Source: Pseudoclavibacter sp. RFBB5 (GTDB lineage Bacteria > Actinomycetota > Actinomycetes > Actinomycetales > Microbacteriaceae). From it: DNA of 64,000 nucleotides. The notes beneath the pieces are model-generated. The model was not told where the DNA came from, did not search any database, and was given only the letters and a program-made list of their open reading frames with translations. Position 1 is the stretch's first letter, and every line of letters begins with the position of its first letter. Of the stretch, positions 31,800-40,538 are shown piece by piece. Location of the stretch: the NCBI RefSeq assembly GCF_002931555.1, contig NZ_PSTZ01000001.1:1-64000 (forward strand), given 5' to 3'. Both the position numbers and the translations under genes were made by a program.

Positions 31800-32849
31800 T
31801 CAGTCGACGAGCCAGGTGGGCGAGGCGAGGAAGTTGTCGGCGGCGAGGATGGCCGCGTCGATGACGCCGCCGCCCTGCAGGTCCGGTGGGAGCGCCTCGT
31901 CGCGGTGCGTGGTGCTCCAGCCGAGCATCGTGAGGGTGCGCACCATCGAGAGGGCACAGCCGAGCTCGAGCTGCGCATCCATCAGCTGGCCCTCGGATCG
32001 ATATCCATCGATCCAGTTCCGTGCCATGGTTCGCACCTCCGGCTTGTGCTCCTGGAAGGTGAGGGCAGACGCGAAGTCGTAGAGGAACCAGCTGAAGCCC
32101 GAGTCATCGAAGTCGATGACGATGAGGCGCTCGCCGTCGCGGATGACATTGGTCGGGCGGAGGTCTGAGTGGACGAGGCCCCAGTCCTGCCAGCCGGCGG
32201 GCGCTGTCTGCACGCGAGTCAGGGCTGCCATCTCGGCGCGCTCGAGGTGGTCGAGCTGCGCCGGGGTGAGGGATGCGCGGCGCCAGTCGCCCCACCGTGC
32301 GGTGGACCCGAGCAGGTCGGGAAGGCCCCAGGTGAAGCGGTCGAAGCCGGCGGGCCGCCGCCAGCTCCGGGCGTGGTCGTGCAGGCGTGCCGTGATCTGC
32401 CCGAGCTCGGTGAACCACGGGGCCGCGTCGTCGACGTCCTGCAGGATCGAGCCGGTCACGTGCTCGAAGTAGACGGCCTTGAGCGCCGGGCCATCCGGCG
32501 ACTGGATGCTCTGCGTCACCTGCCCGTCTGTCCCCGGGATCGGGGACGGGACGTCCGCACATCCGGAGTCGCGGATGGCCTCGACCCAGAGCATCTCCGA
32601 GCGGAGCTGCTCGTCGCCCTCCTGGTAGCCGGGCTGCTGCAGGCGGACGACGCCGACGGGCTGGCCGCCGAGCTCGACGAGGTACGACGCGTTCTCGGAG
32701 ACGGAGATGAGCTTCGTCGAGGCCTCCGGTGGGATCCCGAACGCCGCGAGCATCCCGTCGTGCAGCCAGCTGGGCGCGGGCTCACCCTTGACGAGGGCGT
32801 CGAAGACGCGCAGCCCCGAGACGGGCTGTTTGAGCGTTGCCTCGATCAT
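31800..32849 (-). CDS. Aminoglycoside phosphotransferase-fold small-molecule kinase
   Basis: 349 residues from the ATG at 32847-32849 (AGGAGA seven bases upstream). The APH/choline kinase fold is shown by VHSDLRPTNVIRDGERLIVIDFDDSGFSWFLYDFA (catalytic HSDLRPTN and metal-binding DFDD). It is divergent from an AGXT2L-like phospho-lyase at 33085. In several organisms such a kinase phosphorylates an amino alcohol (hydroxylysine, ethanolamine or similar) and the paired lyase removes phosphate and ammonia. This substrate idea is inference from the neighbour. 82 bases separate it from amt. Confidence 0.78.
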   Translation of the reverse strand: MIEATLKQPVSGLRVFDALVKGEPAPSWLHDGMLAAFGIPPEASTKLISVSENASYLVELGGQPVGVVRLQQPGYQEGDEQLRSEMLWVEAIRDSGCADVPSPIPGTDGQVTQSIQSPDGPALKAVYFEHVTGSILQDVDDAAPWFTELGQITARLHDHARSWRRPAGFDRFTWGLPDLLGSTARWGDWRRASLTPAQLDHLERAEMAALTRVQTAPAGWQDWGLVHSDLRPTNVIRDGERLIVIDFDDSGFSWFLYDFASALTFQEHKPEVRTMARNWIDGYRSEGQLMDAQLELGCALSMVRTLTMLGWSTTHRDEALPPDLQGGGVIDAAILAADNFLASPTWLVD

Positions 32850-33084
32850 GGTCGTCTCCTCGGGCTGGGGTGATCCGGGCGGCGGATGCGCGGGTCGCGG
32901 CGGCTTTGGTGTGTGCCGGCTGAGTGCGGGGTGCTCCATGTCTAGGTGCTGATTCGCTGAAGATGCGGCCCAGATGGGCACTCGTTACACACGATTTACC
33001 GGGAGGAAACAGTGCGCTTGCCTGCGCCGGTCAGGATCGGAGCGCCGAACGGGCGAAGTGCGCCCGCGGGAGAGGACGCGTCAC

Positions 33085-34416
33085 GTGAGCAGATCGACGA
33101 TCATGGACGGCAACAGCTACCGGGCGGGGGAGTCCTCTACGGCGGCCGGCACCTCGGCCATGATCGAGCGGCGAACGCGGCTGCTCGGGCCCTCCTACCG
33201 GCTCTTCTACTCGAACCCCGTGCACCTCGTTCGCGGCAGCGGCACATACCTCTACGACAGCGACGGCGTGGAGTACCTCGACATGTACAACAACGTCGCG
33301 AGCCTCGGCCACGCGCATCCGCGGGTCGTGGAGGCGATGGCGGCGCAGGCCGGCACGCTCAACACGCACACGCGCTACCTGCACGAGGCGATCCTCGACT
33401 ACACCGAGGACCTGCTCTCGACCATGCCCGCCGAGATCGGCCAGGTCATGTACCAGTGCACCGGCTCGGAGGCGAACGATCTGGCGCTGCGCGTCGCGGC
33501 CGCCTACACGGGTGGCAGCGGCGTCATCGTCACGAGCGAGGCGTACCACGGCACGTCCGGGCTCACCTCGGCCGTCTCGCCCGCGCTCGGCAGCGGCCAG
33601 ACGCTCGGCCTCGAGGTGCGCACGGTGCCGGGGCCCGACACCTACCGCACCGCGCCGGAGCTGGTCGGGGAGAAGCTCGCCGCCGATATCCGCGCCGCGA
33701 TCGCCGACCTGGCCAAGTACGGGGTGAAGTTCTCGGCGTTCCTCGCCGACTCGGTGTTCTCCTCAGACGGCGTCGCCGCCGACCCGGCTGGCTTCCTCAG
33801 GCCCGCGTTCGACGCCGTGCACGAAGCGGGTGGCGTCTGGATCGCGGACGAGGTGCAGCCCGGCTTCGGTCGCCTCGGCCCGCGAATGTGGGGCTTCGCC
33901 CGGCACGACATCGTGCCCGACATCGTGACCATGGGGAAGCCCATGGGCAACGGCATCCCCGTCTCCGGCATGGCCGCGCGGCCCGAGGTGCTCGAGCCGT
34001 TCGCCACGGGGATCCCGTACTTCAACACCTTCGGCGGCAACCCGGTCGCGATCACGGCCGCGCAGGCGGTGCTCGACGTGCTGCGCGACGAGGGTCTGCC
34101 CGAGCGCGCGGCAGTTGTCGGCGATCAGCTGCGCGCCGCGATCCGCTCGGTGGGGGACTCGCGCATCGGCGACGTGCGCGGGGCAGGCCAGTTCACGGGA
34201 GTCGAGATCGTGGTCGACCCCGCCTCGAAGACCCCGGACGGTGCGACCGCGCTCGCGCTGGTCAACGCGCTGCGCGAGCACCGAGTGCTCACCTCGACCG
34301 CCGGGCCGAACAACAACGTGCTCAAGGTGCGACCCCCACTGTCGTTCCAGGAGCACGACATCGACCGGTTCACGGATGCGCTCGCCGCGGCGCTCGCGGA
34401 CGTGCCTGCGCGCTGA
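33085..34416 (+). CDS. Class III aminotransferase-fold phospho-lyase (ethanolamine-phosphate / phosphohydroxylysine lyase-like)
   Basis: 443 residues from GTG 33085 (GAGAGGA eight bases upstream). The PLP lysine is K285 in IVTMGKPMGNGIPVSG, and ADEVQPGFGRLG holds the pyridoxal aspartate. The motif TMGKPMGNG together with the start RLLGPSYRLFYSNPVHLVRGSGTYLYDSDGVEYLDMYNNVASLGHAHP matches the AGXT2L phospho-lyase group, which eliminate phosphate and ammonia from phosphoethanolamine or 5-phosphohydroxylysine to give an aldehyde. The divergent kinase would supply the phosphorylated substrate, and the nearby amt-glnK operon fits ammonia handling. A true aminotransferase is the alternative. Confidence 0.85.
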   Translation: MSRSTIMDGNSYRAGESSTAAGTSAMIERRTRLLGPSYRLFYSNPVHLVRGSGTYLYDSDGVEYLDMYNNVASLGHAHPRVVEAMAAQAGTLNTHTRYLHEAILDYTEDLLSTMPAEIGQVMYQCTGSEANDLALRVAAAYTGGSGVIVTSEAYHGTSGLTSAVSPALGSGQTLGLEVRTVPGPDTYRTAPELVGEKLAADIRAAIADLAKYGVKFSAFLADSVFSSDGVAADPAGFLRPAFDAVHEAGGVWIADEVQPGFGRLGPRMWGFARHDIVPDIVTMGKPMGNGIPVSGMAARPEVLEPFATGIPYFNTFGGNPVAITAAQAVLDVLRDEGLPERAAVVGDQLRAAIRSVGDSRIGDVRGAGQFTGVEIVVDPASKTPDGATALALVNALREHRVLTSTAGPNNNVLKVRPPLSFQEHDIDRFTDALAAALADVPAR

Positions 34417-34489
34417 GGCGACTGTGTCGATGGAGTGCCGCGTCTGCGGCGCTCAGTGGGACGCTCTGGGTCGCCGGGCTGACACTCAA

Positions 34490-34544
34490 GGTGACGTGGG
34501 GTGTGCTTTGCGCAATCTGCGATCGATCCGTGTGCCACGTCACC
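34490..34544 (+). terminator. Inverted repeat after the phospho-lyase gene
   Basis: GGTGACGTGG (34490-34499) pairs with CCACGTCACC (34535-34544) 74 bases past the stop; a 12-base palindrome CTGCCCGGGCAG follows at 34549-34560. Between 34417 and 34707 nothing else is seen. Likely the terminator of the upstream gene. Confidence 0.55.
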
Positions 34545-34707
34545 CTGACTGCCCGGGCAGCAATCAGAGGCGCCTCCTGGGGGCCGCGCCGCGCCGCGCA
34601 CGGCTGGCGCCCACGCGTGCGCTGTCGGGGTGCCACGTCGCGAGGGGTGAGAGGCCTTTGAGGGTGCCCGCGCCCGGTAGAGTCCACGGCATGCGGGGAA
34701 GCGAGCA

Positions 34708-35370
34708 GTGAGCGGTGGTCTTATCGCGGCGCTCATCGGCCTCGCGGTCGTCGACTCGCTGAACCTGTCGACGATCGCCGTCGTGATCCTCATCCTGCTC
34801 ACCGTGCAACGGCCCGCCGCGACCGGTTGGGTCTACGCGGCGGGCGCGGTCGTCGCGTTCTTCGGGCTGACGATGCTCGTGTACTTCGGGGCGAGCTTCG
34901 CGGGCACGCTCGTCGAGGATATGGCGACGTGGATGCGGCGCATCATCTTCGTGGGCTTCGGGGTCATGTTCGTCGTGTTCGGGGTTCGACGCTTCCGCAC
35001 GCGCGAGCGCCGCGGCTATCCGCTGCTGCGCTGGGTGAATCCCCTCACTGCGTTCCCACTCGGTGTCGTCGCGACGCTCGCCGACCTCCCGAACGCGTTC
35101 CCCATGTTCTTCGCGGTGGAACGGCTCATCGACGCCGAGGTTCCAAGTGCCGCGGCTGTTGCTGCTCTCGCGGGGTACACCGTGATCTACGCCGTGCCGA
35201 CCGTGGCGGTGCTGGTGGTCGGCATCGTGCTCAAGGATCGCCCCCGCGACCGGTTCCGCGCGGTGTACACGCGCCTCACGAGCGGCGAGGTGAGCGCGAG
35301 CCGACCCATGGCCGGGCTGCACTTCACGCTCGCGGCCGTCTGCGTCGCAGTCGCCGCCTTCTTCGTGTGA
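34708..35370 (+). CDS. GAP family (Sap-like) membrane protein
   Basis: 220 residues from GTG 34708. Six transmembrane helices, beginning LIAALIGLAVVDSLNLSTIAVVILILLT, typical of the actinobacterial GAP/Sap (sulfolipid-1-addressing protein-like) family linked to lipid or cell-wall export. The polar-in-membrane DSLN at the first helix and RWVNPLTAFPLGVVATLADLPNAFPMFFAVE in the middle are family features. Function here is not known. Followed by an unrelated membrane protein after 41 bases. Confidence 0.72.
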   Translation: MSGGLIAALIGLAVVDSLNLSTIAVVILILLTVQRPAATGWVYAAGAVVAFFGLTMLVYFGASFAGTLVEDMATWMRRIIFVGFGVMFVVFGVRRFRTRERRGYPLLRWVNPLTAFPLGVVATLADLPNAFPMFFAVERLIDAEVPSAAAVAALAGYTVIYAVPTVAVLVVGIVLKDRPRDRFRAVYTRLTSGEVSASRPMAGLHFTLAAVCVAVAAFFV

Positions 35371-35411
35371 GCAGTGTGGGCATCGTGGCGGCCATGGGTA
35401 GTCTCACTCAC

Positions 35412-35972
35412 ATGAGCGTCGAGAAGCCGGAGCGGTCGGCCGCTGCCATCGTGGTCGGCTGTGTCGGGTTCCTGCTTGTGGCTGGGTACGCGGGCCTCGG
35501 GATGCTGCAGGTTCTTGTGCTCGACCCTCTCGCAGCGGTCCCCGACATGACCCTCGAGGAGATCTACATCCACGCAGCTCGCCCCAACGAGACCATTCAC
35601 GTCTGGGTGGTTGTCATGCTCCTGGGTCCGGGGCTGCTGCTGGGGTTCGTAAGTCTTGTGCTCTCCTGCCGGAGGGGCGCGACGTGGGTCCAGAGCGCTG
35701 CCGTGGCAGCGGGACTCCTGTTCCTCGGTGGACTTCCTTTCTTCTGGGCGTGGTTCGGTGTCGGCATGAATATCGCGGATGCGTTCGGCACCGGCGGTGG
35801 CGACCACACTGGCTTGAGTGCAGTCATGTGGGCGACGAGCGGATGCGCCGCGCTGGTCTTGCTCCTGCTCGCGGTCTGGGTGGGCGTCAGGAGCGGCGTC
35901 AGGGCTTGGTGGGGCCGTCGCGCTGTGCTCGCCCAGCCGGAATTCGCTGACTCGCCACATAGCGAGGCGTAG
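35412..35972 (+). CDS. Hypothetical four-helix membrane protein
   Basis: 186 residues from ATG 35412 (an ATG at 35394 is possible; neither has a good ribosome site). Helices at about 12-35, 61-83, 96-117 and 136-157; the extracytoplasmic loop VLDPLAAVPDMTLEEIYIHAARPNETIH and the Gly/Thr-rich FGTGGGDHTG are unusual. No family recognised. Confidence 0.6.
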   Translation: MSVEKPERSAAAIVVGCVGFLLVAGYAGLGMLQVLVLDPLAAVPDMTLEEIYIHAARPNETIHVWVVVMLLGPGLLLGFVSLVLSCRRGATWVQSAAVAAGLLFLGGLPFFWAWFGVGMNIADAFGTGGGDHTGLSAVMWATSGCAALVLLLLAVWVGVRSGVRAWWGRRAVLAQPEFADSPHSEA

Positions 35973-36000
35973 CATCGGACGGAACCCCACTTCCGGGTTC

Positions 36001-36017
36001 GCGACGCCTCGCGTCGC
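36001..36017. other. Small hairpin upstream of the alcohol dehydrogenase
   Basis: GCGACGC (36001-36007) and GCGTCGC (36011-36017) form a tight hairpin 45 bases before the alcohol dehydrogenase start. Could end the upstream gene or be a leader structure. Confidence 0.35.
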
Positions 36018-36061
36018 ACACTGAAGCCGGGCTGTCGCTCCGCCCGGAGAGAGGCAGCGCC

Positions 36062-37087
36062 ATGAAAGCACTGCAGTACCGCGCGATCGGCTCGCGCCCC
36101 GAACTCGTCGAGATCGACACCCCAACGCCCGCCGCCGGCGAGATCCTGCTGAAGGTGACGGCCGCCGGTGCCTGCCACTCAGACGAGTTCATCATGGGCG
36201 CATCCGAGGACGACTACTCCTTCAAGCCGCTGCCGCTCACGCTCGGCCACGAGGTCGCTGGCGTCGTCGAGGCGATCGGCAGCGGTGTCCACGACGTCGA
36301 GATCGGTGAATCCGTCATCGTCTACGGGCCGTGGGGCTGCGGCCGCTGCTACCACTGCGCGAGCGGGGCCGAGCAGAACTGCGAGAAGGGGATGCGCGCG
36401 CCCGGCATCTTCAGCGACGGCGGCATGGCCGAGTACATGATCGTCGACGACGCGCGCCACCTCGTGCCGCTCGGCGACCTCGACGCGGTCAAGAACGTGT
36501 CGCTCACGGACGCTGGGCTCACCCCGTACCGCGCCGTGAAGTCGGCGCTGCCCAAGCTCGTTCCCGGCTCGACCGCGGTCGTCATCGGCTCCGGCGGCCT
36601 CGGCCACGTCGCCATCCAGCTGCTCAAGGCGCTGTCGGCCGCGACGGTGGTCGTGCTCGACGTCGGCGAGGCGCAGCTCGAGCTCGCCCGCACCGTCGGT
36701 GCGGACCACACGTTCCTGTCGAACCCGGACGCGATCCCAGCGGTCAAGGACCTCACCCGCGGCCTCGGGGCGACCGTCGTGTTCGACTTCGTCGGCATCC
36801 AGACGACGGCCGACCTGTCGGCGAAGATGGTCGCGGCCGCCGGCTCGGTCGTGGTCGTGGGTGTCGCGAGCGGCGCCGTGCCCATCGGTCAGACGACGGT
36901 GCCGCTCGACGTCACGGGCCGCGCCATCAACTGGGGCTCCAGGACGGAGCTCATGGAGGTCGTGGAGCTCGCGAAGCGCGGCGCCATCAACATCCACGTC
37001 GAGCAGTTCTCGCTCGACGAGGCGCCCGCCGCCTACGAGAAGCTGCACGCCGGCGAGATCCGCGGTCGCGCCGTCATCGTCCCCTAG
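36062..37087 (+). CDS. Zinc-dependent alcohol dehydrogenase (MDR family)
   Basis: 341 residues. Catalytic zinc ligands are in GACHSDEF (Cys38) and TLGHEVAG (His), the structural zinc in GPWGCGRCYHCASGAEQNCEKG, and the NAD fold in VIGSGGLGHVAIQLLK. It oxidises alcohols or reduces aldehydes with NAD(P)H; the ASEDDYSFKPLPL segment is close to aryl- or aliphatic-alcohol dehydrogenases. GAGAGAGGCAGC precedes ATG 36062. Single gene, convergent with the SDR-type gene at 37210. Confidence 0.9.
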   Translation: MKALQYRAIGSRPELVEIDTPTPAAGEILLKVTAAGACHSDEFIMGASEDDYSFKPLPLTLGHEVAGVVEAIGSGVHDVEIGESVIVYGPWGCGRCYHCASGAEQNCEKGMRAPGIFSDGGMAEYMIVDDARHLVPLGDLDAVKNVSLTDAGLTPYRAVKSALPKLVPGSTAVVIGSGGLGHVAIQLLKALSAATVVVLDVGEAQLELARTVGADHTFLSNPDAIPAVKDLTRGLGATVVFDFVGIQTTADLSAKMVAAAGSVVVVGVASGAVPIGQTTVPLDVTGRAINWGSRTELMEVVELAKRGAINIHVEQFSLDEAPAAYEKLHAGEIRGRAVIVP

Positions 37088-37139
37088 TTCGCGCCAGCTC
37101 GCTCCCGTCTCCCGGTCCGCCTCCCGCTGCGCCGCCCGT

Positions 37140-37195
37140 AGACCTGGGGGTTGTGCATGGTGGTTGAGCCAGGAGCATGCGCAACCCCAAGGTCT
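37140..37195. repeat. Copy A of a dispersed hairpin repeat (convergent genes)
   Basis: AGACCTGGGGGTTGTGCATG (37140-37159) pairs with its near-complement at 37176-37195 (two mismatches). It lies between the convergent alcohol dehydrogenase and SDR genes and is a likely two-way terminator. Closely related elements are at 60048-60098 and 60121-60176, again between convergent genes. Confidence 0.75.
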
Positions 37196-37209
37196 GCCGG
37201 TGCCGCGGT

Positions 37210-37854
37210 TCAGTACGCGACGCCGAAGCGCGCGCGACGGTGGGCGGGGTGCTCGATCTCGGCGATGATCGCGGTTGCGAAGTCGGCGCCGGAGATGTTC
37301 GAGTCGCCGTTCGCGTCGGTGAGGAGCACGTCGCCACCGATGCGGTACTCGCCCGTCGCCTCACCGGGTGCCCAGGCGCCGAACGCGGCGGCGGGGCTGA
37401 CGTAGAACCAGTCGAGTTCCGGGGCGGATGCGCGGAGGTCGTCGAGCACGCCCGCCATCTCGGCGGCCTCCGGCTTGATCGCATCCGGGAAGCCCTCCGT
37501 GTCGAACAGCCGTGGGCCGCCCTCGGCGACGAAGAGCGAACCGGCGCCGCCGACGACGCCGAAGCGCACGCCCTTCGCGGTGGCGAGAGCCGCGGCCTGC
37601 GCGAGCACGCCGCGGGTTCCGCCTTCCAGGTCGCCGCGAGGCGCGAGTGCGGAGACCACGACGTCGGCGCCGTCGATGGCGTGCTCGAGCGTGCCGTCCT
37701 CGAGGACGCTGGCGCTGACGTAGGCGACGCCCTCGATCTCTTCGTCCGGGCGCGAGCGGCTGAACGAGGTCACCTCGTGGCCCGCGGACGCCGCCGCCTT
37801 GACGAGGTTGCTTCCGGCGTATCCGGTTCCGCCGAGGATGGTGATCTTGGCCAT
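37210..37854 (-). CDS. NAD(P)H-binding oxidoreductase (NmrA/SDR-type, NAD-dependent epimerase-like)
   Basis: 214 residues with a Rossmann start ITILGGTGYAGSNLVKAAASAGHEVTSFSR and a VVSALAPRGDLEGGTRG middle, typical of atypical SDR proteins that reduce quinones or flavins or bind NADP as sensors. The last part AAFGAWAPGEATGEYRIGGDVLLTDANG is characteristic. It is divergent from a HxlR regulator (179 bases between), which probably controls it. Substrate unknown. Confidence 0.8.
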   Translation of the reverse strand: MAKITILGGTGYAGSNLVKAAASAGHEVTSFSRSRPDEEIEGVAYVSASVLEDGTLEHAIDGADVVVSALAPRGDLEGGTRGVLAQAAALATAKGVRFGVVGGAGSLFVAEGGPRLFDTEGFPDAIKPEAAEMAGVLDDLRASAPELDWFYVSPAAAFGAWAPGEATGEYRIGGDVLLTDANGDSNISGADFATAIIAEIEHPAHRRARFGVAY

Positions 37855-37930
37855 GGTGGTCCTTTCGTCTCGGCGACCGGTGTCGGGCGCCGACAGTCAC
37901 CGTAGGAGACCGACTGCGGGGAGGGGAAGA

Positions 37931-37967
37931 AGGCACTTTGGGGAGCATCGGTTACCGCAAAGTGCCT
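37931..37967. promoter_or_regulatory. Inverted repeat, candidate HxlR operator
   Basis: AGGCACTTTG (37931-37940) and CAAAGTGCCT (37958-37967) are exact reverse complements with a 17-base spacer, in the divergent region between the SDR gene and hxlR gene. HxlR-family proteins bind such dyads; the GTTACC repeats at 37951 and 38011 are extra. Confidence 0.55.
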
Positions 37968-38032
37968 GTGGCGTGGCCCTTGAGTCTCTCTCGGTGACTG
38001 AGTACCGTGCAGTTACCAACGAAAGGTGGGGC

Positions 38033-38401
38033 ATGTCCGAACCGCTCTGGGACCCGTACGTGCGCGACTGCCCGTCGCGCCGCCTGCTCGACCGCATCGG
38101 CGACCGGTGGACGTTGCTCGTCGTCGGCACGCTGCACGAGGGGCCGAAGCGCTTCTCGGAGATCCAGGCCGCGGTCGATGGGGTCTCCCAGAAGATGCTC
38201 ACCCAGACGCTCCGCGGACTCGAGCGCGACGGCCTCGTCACCCGCACCGTGTTCCCGCAGGTCCCACCCCGTGTCGACTACGAGCTGACGGATGTCGGAC
38301 GCAGCCTGCTCGGCCCGCTGCGCGTGCTCACCGAGTGGGCGACCGAGCACATGTCCGGCGTCGCGGATGCGCAGCTCGAGTACGACGCGGCGCGCGGATG
38401 A
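38033..38401 (+). CDS. HxlR-family transcriptional regulator
   Basis: 122 residues from ATG 38033 (AAAGGTGGGG six bases before). The signature DCPSRRLLDRIGDRWTLLVVGTLHEGPKRFSEIQAAVDGVSQKMLTQTLRGLERDGLVTRTVFPQVPPRVDYELTDVGRSL is a HxlR winged helix; the redox-sensing cysteine in the DCP position (C12) is present. It likely represses the divergent SDR gene and the following NmrA-type gene until oxidants or quinones arise. Confidence 0.9.
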   Translation: MSEPLWDPYVRDCPSRRLLDRIGDRWTLLVVGTLHEGPKRFSEIQAAVDGVSQKMLTQTLRGLERDGLVTRTVFPQVPPRVDYELTDVGRSLLGPLRVLTEWATEHMSGVADAQLEYDAARG

Positions 38402-38504
38402 GCGCTCGGCCGAACCGAGACGAACGCGTGCCGGGCTCGACGCACGAAGCCCCACCACCGCAGCACAACCCCACCACAGCGGCACCGAGTCCGAGGAGTT
38501 CACC

Positions 38505-39356
38505 ATGACCGCAGCATCCACCGACCGCATCGCGGTGACCGGCAGCACGGGAGCGGTCGGAGGCGTCGTCGCCGAGCTGCTCGCCGACGCGGGAGCCCCG
38601 CAGCTCCTCCTCGCCCGCGCTCCGGCGAGGGCCCCGCGGCTGCCCGGGTGCGTGGTCGCGCCGTTCAGCTACGCGGACCGCACCGCATCCACCGCCGCGC
38701 TTCGCGGGATCCGGACGCTGTTCATGGTGTCCGCGGCAGAGAGCGAGTCGCGGCTCGACGAGCACAAGGCGTTCATCGACGCCGCGGCGGAAGCTGGCGT
38801 CGAGCACGTCGTCTACACGTCCTTCTTCGGCGCCTCGCCGGACTCGACGTTCACGCTCGCTCGCGACCACTTCGCGACGGAGGAGCACCTCATGGCCTCC
38901 GGGATGACGTGGACCTTCCTCAGGGACAACTTCTACATGGACGTCATGCCGATGTTCGTCGGCGACGACGGCGTACTGCGCGGGCCGGCTGGCGACGGCC
39001 GGGTGTCGATCGTGAGCCGCGCCGACGTGGCGGCGGTCGCGTCGAGCGTGCTGCTCGCCCCGGATGCGCACCGCGGGGCGACCTACGACCTGACCGGCCC
39101 GGAAGCGCTCACGGCGACCGAGATCGCCGCGGCGATCGCGCACGCTCGGGGCACGGCGGTGACCTTCCACGACGAGGGCATCGAGGAGGCGTACGAGTCG
39201 CGGGCGAAGTGGGGTGCGCCCGCCTGGCAGAACGACGCCTGGGTCAGCACGTACACGGCCATCGCGAGCGGCGAGCTGTCTCGCGTGACCGATGATGTTG
39301 AGCGCGTCACCGGCCGGCCGCCGCTGTCGTTCGCCGAGTACCTCGCGGGAGCGTAG
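38505..39356 (+). CDS. NmrA-type NAD(P)H-binding oxidoreductase
   Basis: 283 residues from ATG 38505 with GAGGAG upstream. IAVTGSTGAVGGVVAELLA is the Rossmann start; SFFGASPDSTFTLARDHFATEEHLMASGMTWTFLRDNFYMDV and PVALYTI-like TATEIAAAIAHARGTAVTFHDE are typical of quinone-oxidoreductase-2/NmrA proteins. Same direction as the HxlR gene and probably co-regulated. It likely reduces a quinone or aldehyde with NADPH; not proven. Confidence 0.82.
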   Translation: MTAASTDRIAVTGSTGAVGGVVAELLADAGAPQLLLARAPARAPRLPGCVVAPFSYADRTASTAALRGIRTLFMVSAAESESRLDEHKAFIDAAAEAGVEHVVYTSFFGASPDSTFTLARDHFATEEHLMASGMTWTFLRDNFYMDVMPMFVGDDGVLRGPAGDGRVSIVSRADVAAVASSVLLAPDAHRGATYDLTGPEALTATEIAAAIAHARGTAVTFHDEGIEEAYESRAKWGAPAWQNDAWVSTYTAIASGELSRVTDDVERVTGRPPLSFAEYLAGA

Positions 39357-39403
39357 CCGACGTCGGTGGCGCATGAGGCGGTGCTCGGTGCGAGAATCTT
39401 CCG

Positions 39404-40015
39404 ATGACGTTCGCAGCCGCTCGCCTCGCCCTCGTTTCCGCACTTGTCGCCGCGGCGCTCACGCTCAGTGGCTGCACGGGGACGGGAACCTCTGGGGGCT
39501 CGACCCCTGAAGCGGCGTCCCCGACGCCGACGATCGCGGAGCCCCCGAGCACCCCGATCGTCGAGCAGACGATCACGGACGAGCTCACGGGAACGTCCGT
39601 CACCACGCTCGCGATGGTGACGGATTTCGAGTCCGCGGCGAACGCGTCCGTCTCCGACGGGCTCCAGGCGGTGCTCGTGAAGGTCCGCTTCACTGCGGGC
39701 GACGAGTACGGCGGCGCGGAGAGGCCGACGCTGGTCTCCATCACCGACCGCGACGTCAACCTCGACTACGTCTCGCTCGGCCTGACGAACCCGGAGACGC
39801 TCGCGCCGGCGATGACCGCCGCCGGATACACGCCGATCAACAGCGTCCAGCCGGGTGAGACGGTGACCGGCTGGGTCGGAGCGTGGCTGCGCGATGACTA
39901 CACGCAGTTCGACCTGGTCTACGACCGCGGCGAGAGCACGGTCTTCGGCGGCGACCAGAGCGGGGAGAAGATCCCGCCGTTCCAGCAGATCGTGCCGCTC
40001 GAGCCGAGCGCGTAG
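39404..40015 (+). CDS. Hypothetical lipoprotein
   Basis: 203 residues from ATG 39404. The lipobox LSGC (C24) and a Ser/Thr/Pro linker mark an outer-face lipoprotein; the mature beta-rich part VVLVKVRFTAGDEYGGAERP, VQPGETVTGWVGAWLRDDYTQFDLVYD resembles DUF4352-type Ig-like domains that bind or modulate cell-surface partners. No operon partner. Confidence 0.7.
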   Translation: MTFAAARLALVSALVAAALTLSGCTGTGTSGGSTPEAASPTPTIAEPPSTPIVEQTITDELTGTSVTTLAMVTDFESAANASVSDGLQAVLVKVRFTAGDEYGGAERPTLVSITDRDVNLDYVSLGLTNPETLAPAMTAAGYTPINSVQPGETVTGWVGAWLRDDYTQFDLVYDRGESTVFGGDQSGEKIPPFQQIVPLEPSA

Positions 40016-40030
40016 CGCCTGCGCGGCGCG

Positions 40031-40468
40031 TCAGCTCTTCGTCAGGTCCTGCGCGAGCATCACGATGATGCCGCTCGGGCCGCGCAGGTACGTGAGCTTG
40101 TACACATCCTGGTAGTTGGCGACGCCTCGCAGCGGGTGGCAGCCGTGCTTCGCGGCGATCGCGAGCGACTCGTCGATGTCGTCGACGGAGAACGCGACGC
40201 GGTGCATCCCGATCTCGTTCGGCAGCGTCGGCTCCGTCTCGATGGCTTCCGGGTGGAGGTACTCGAACAGCTCGAGCTGCCCGTGCCCATCTGGCGTCTG
40301 CAGCACGGCGATCTTGGCGTGGTTGCCGTCGAGGCCCACGGCGGTGGACGCCCATTCGCCGCTCACCTCGTCGCGCCCGAGCACCGTCAGGCCGAGGTCG
40401 GTGAAGAAGGCGATGGTGGCTTCGATGTCTCGGACGGCGATGCCGACGTTCTCGAGTCTGATGGGCAT
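40031..40468 (-). CDS. VOC (glyoxalase/bleomycin-resistance fold) family protein
   Basis: 145 residues from the second ATG (40466-40468). Paired beta-alpha-beta-beta-beta units: RLENVGIAVRDIEATIAFFTDLGLTVLGR and GMHRVAFSVDDIDESLAIAAKHG, with metal-type H and E positions. These proteins include glyoxalases, dioxygenases and antibiotic-binding proteins. Function unknown. Confidence 0.82.
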   Translation of the reverse strand: MPIRLENVGIAVRDIEATIAFFTDLGLTVLGRDEVSGEWASTAVGLDGNHAKIAVLQTPDGHGQLELFEYLHPEAIETEPTLPNEIGMHRVAFSVDDIDESLAIAAKHGCHPLRGVANYQDVYKLTYLRGPSGIIVMLAQDLTKS

Positions 40469-40538
40469 GGTCCGCATGCTACTCAGCGCTGTCGAGCGGA
40501 TGCGGAATCCCGGGTGGGGCGGTCGCCGCGGGCGGGGT

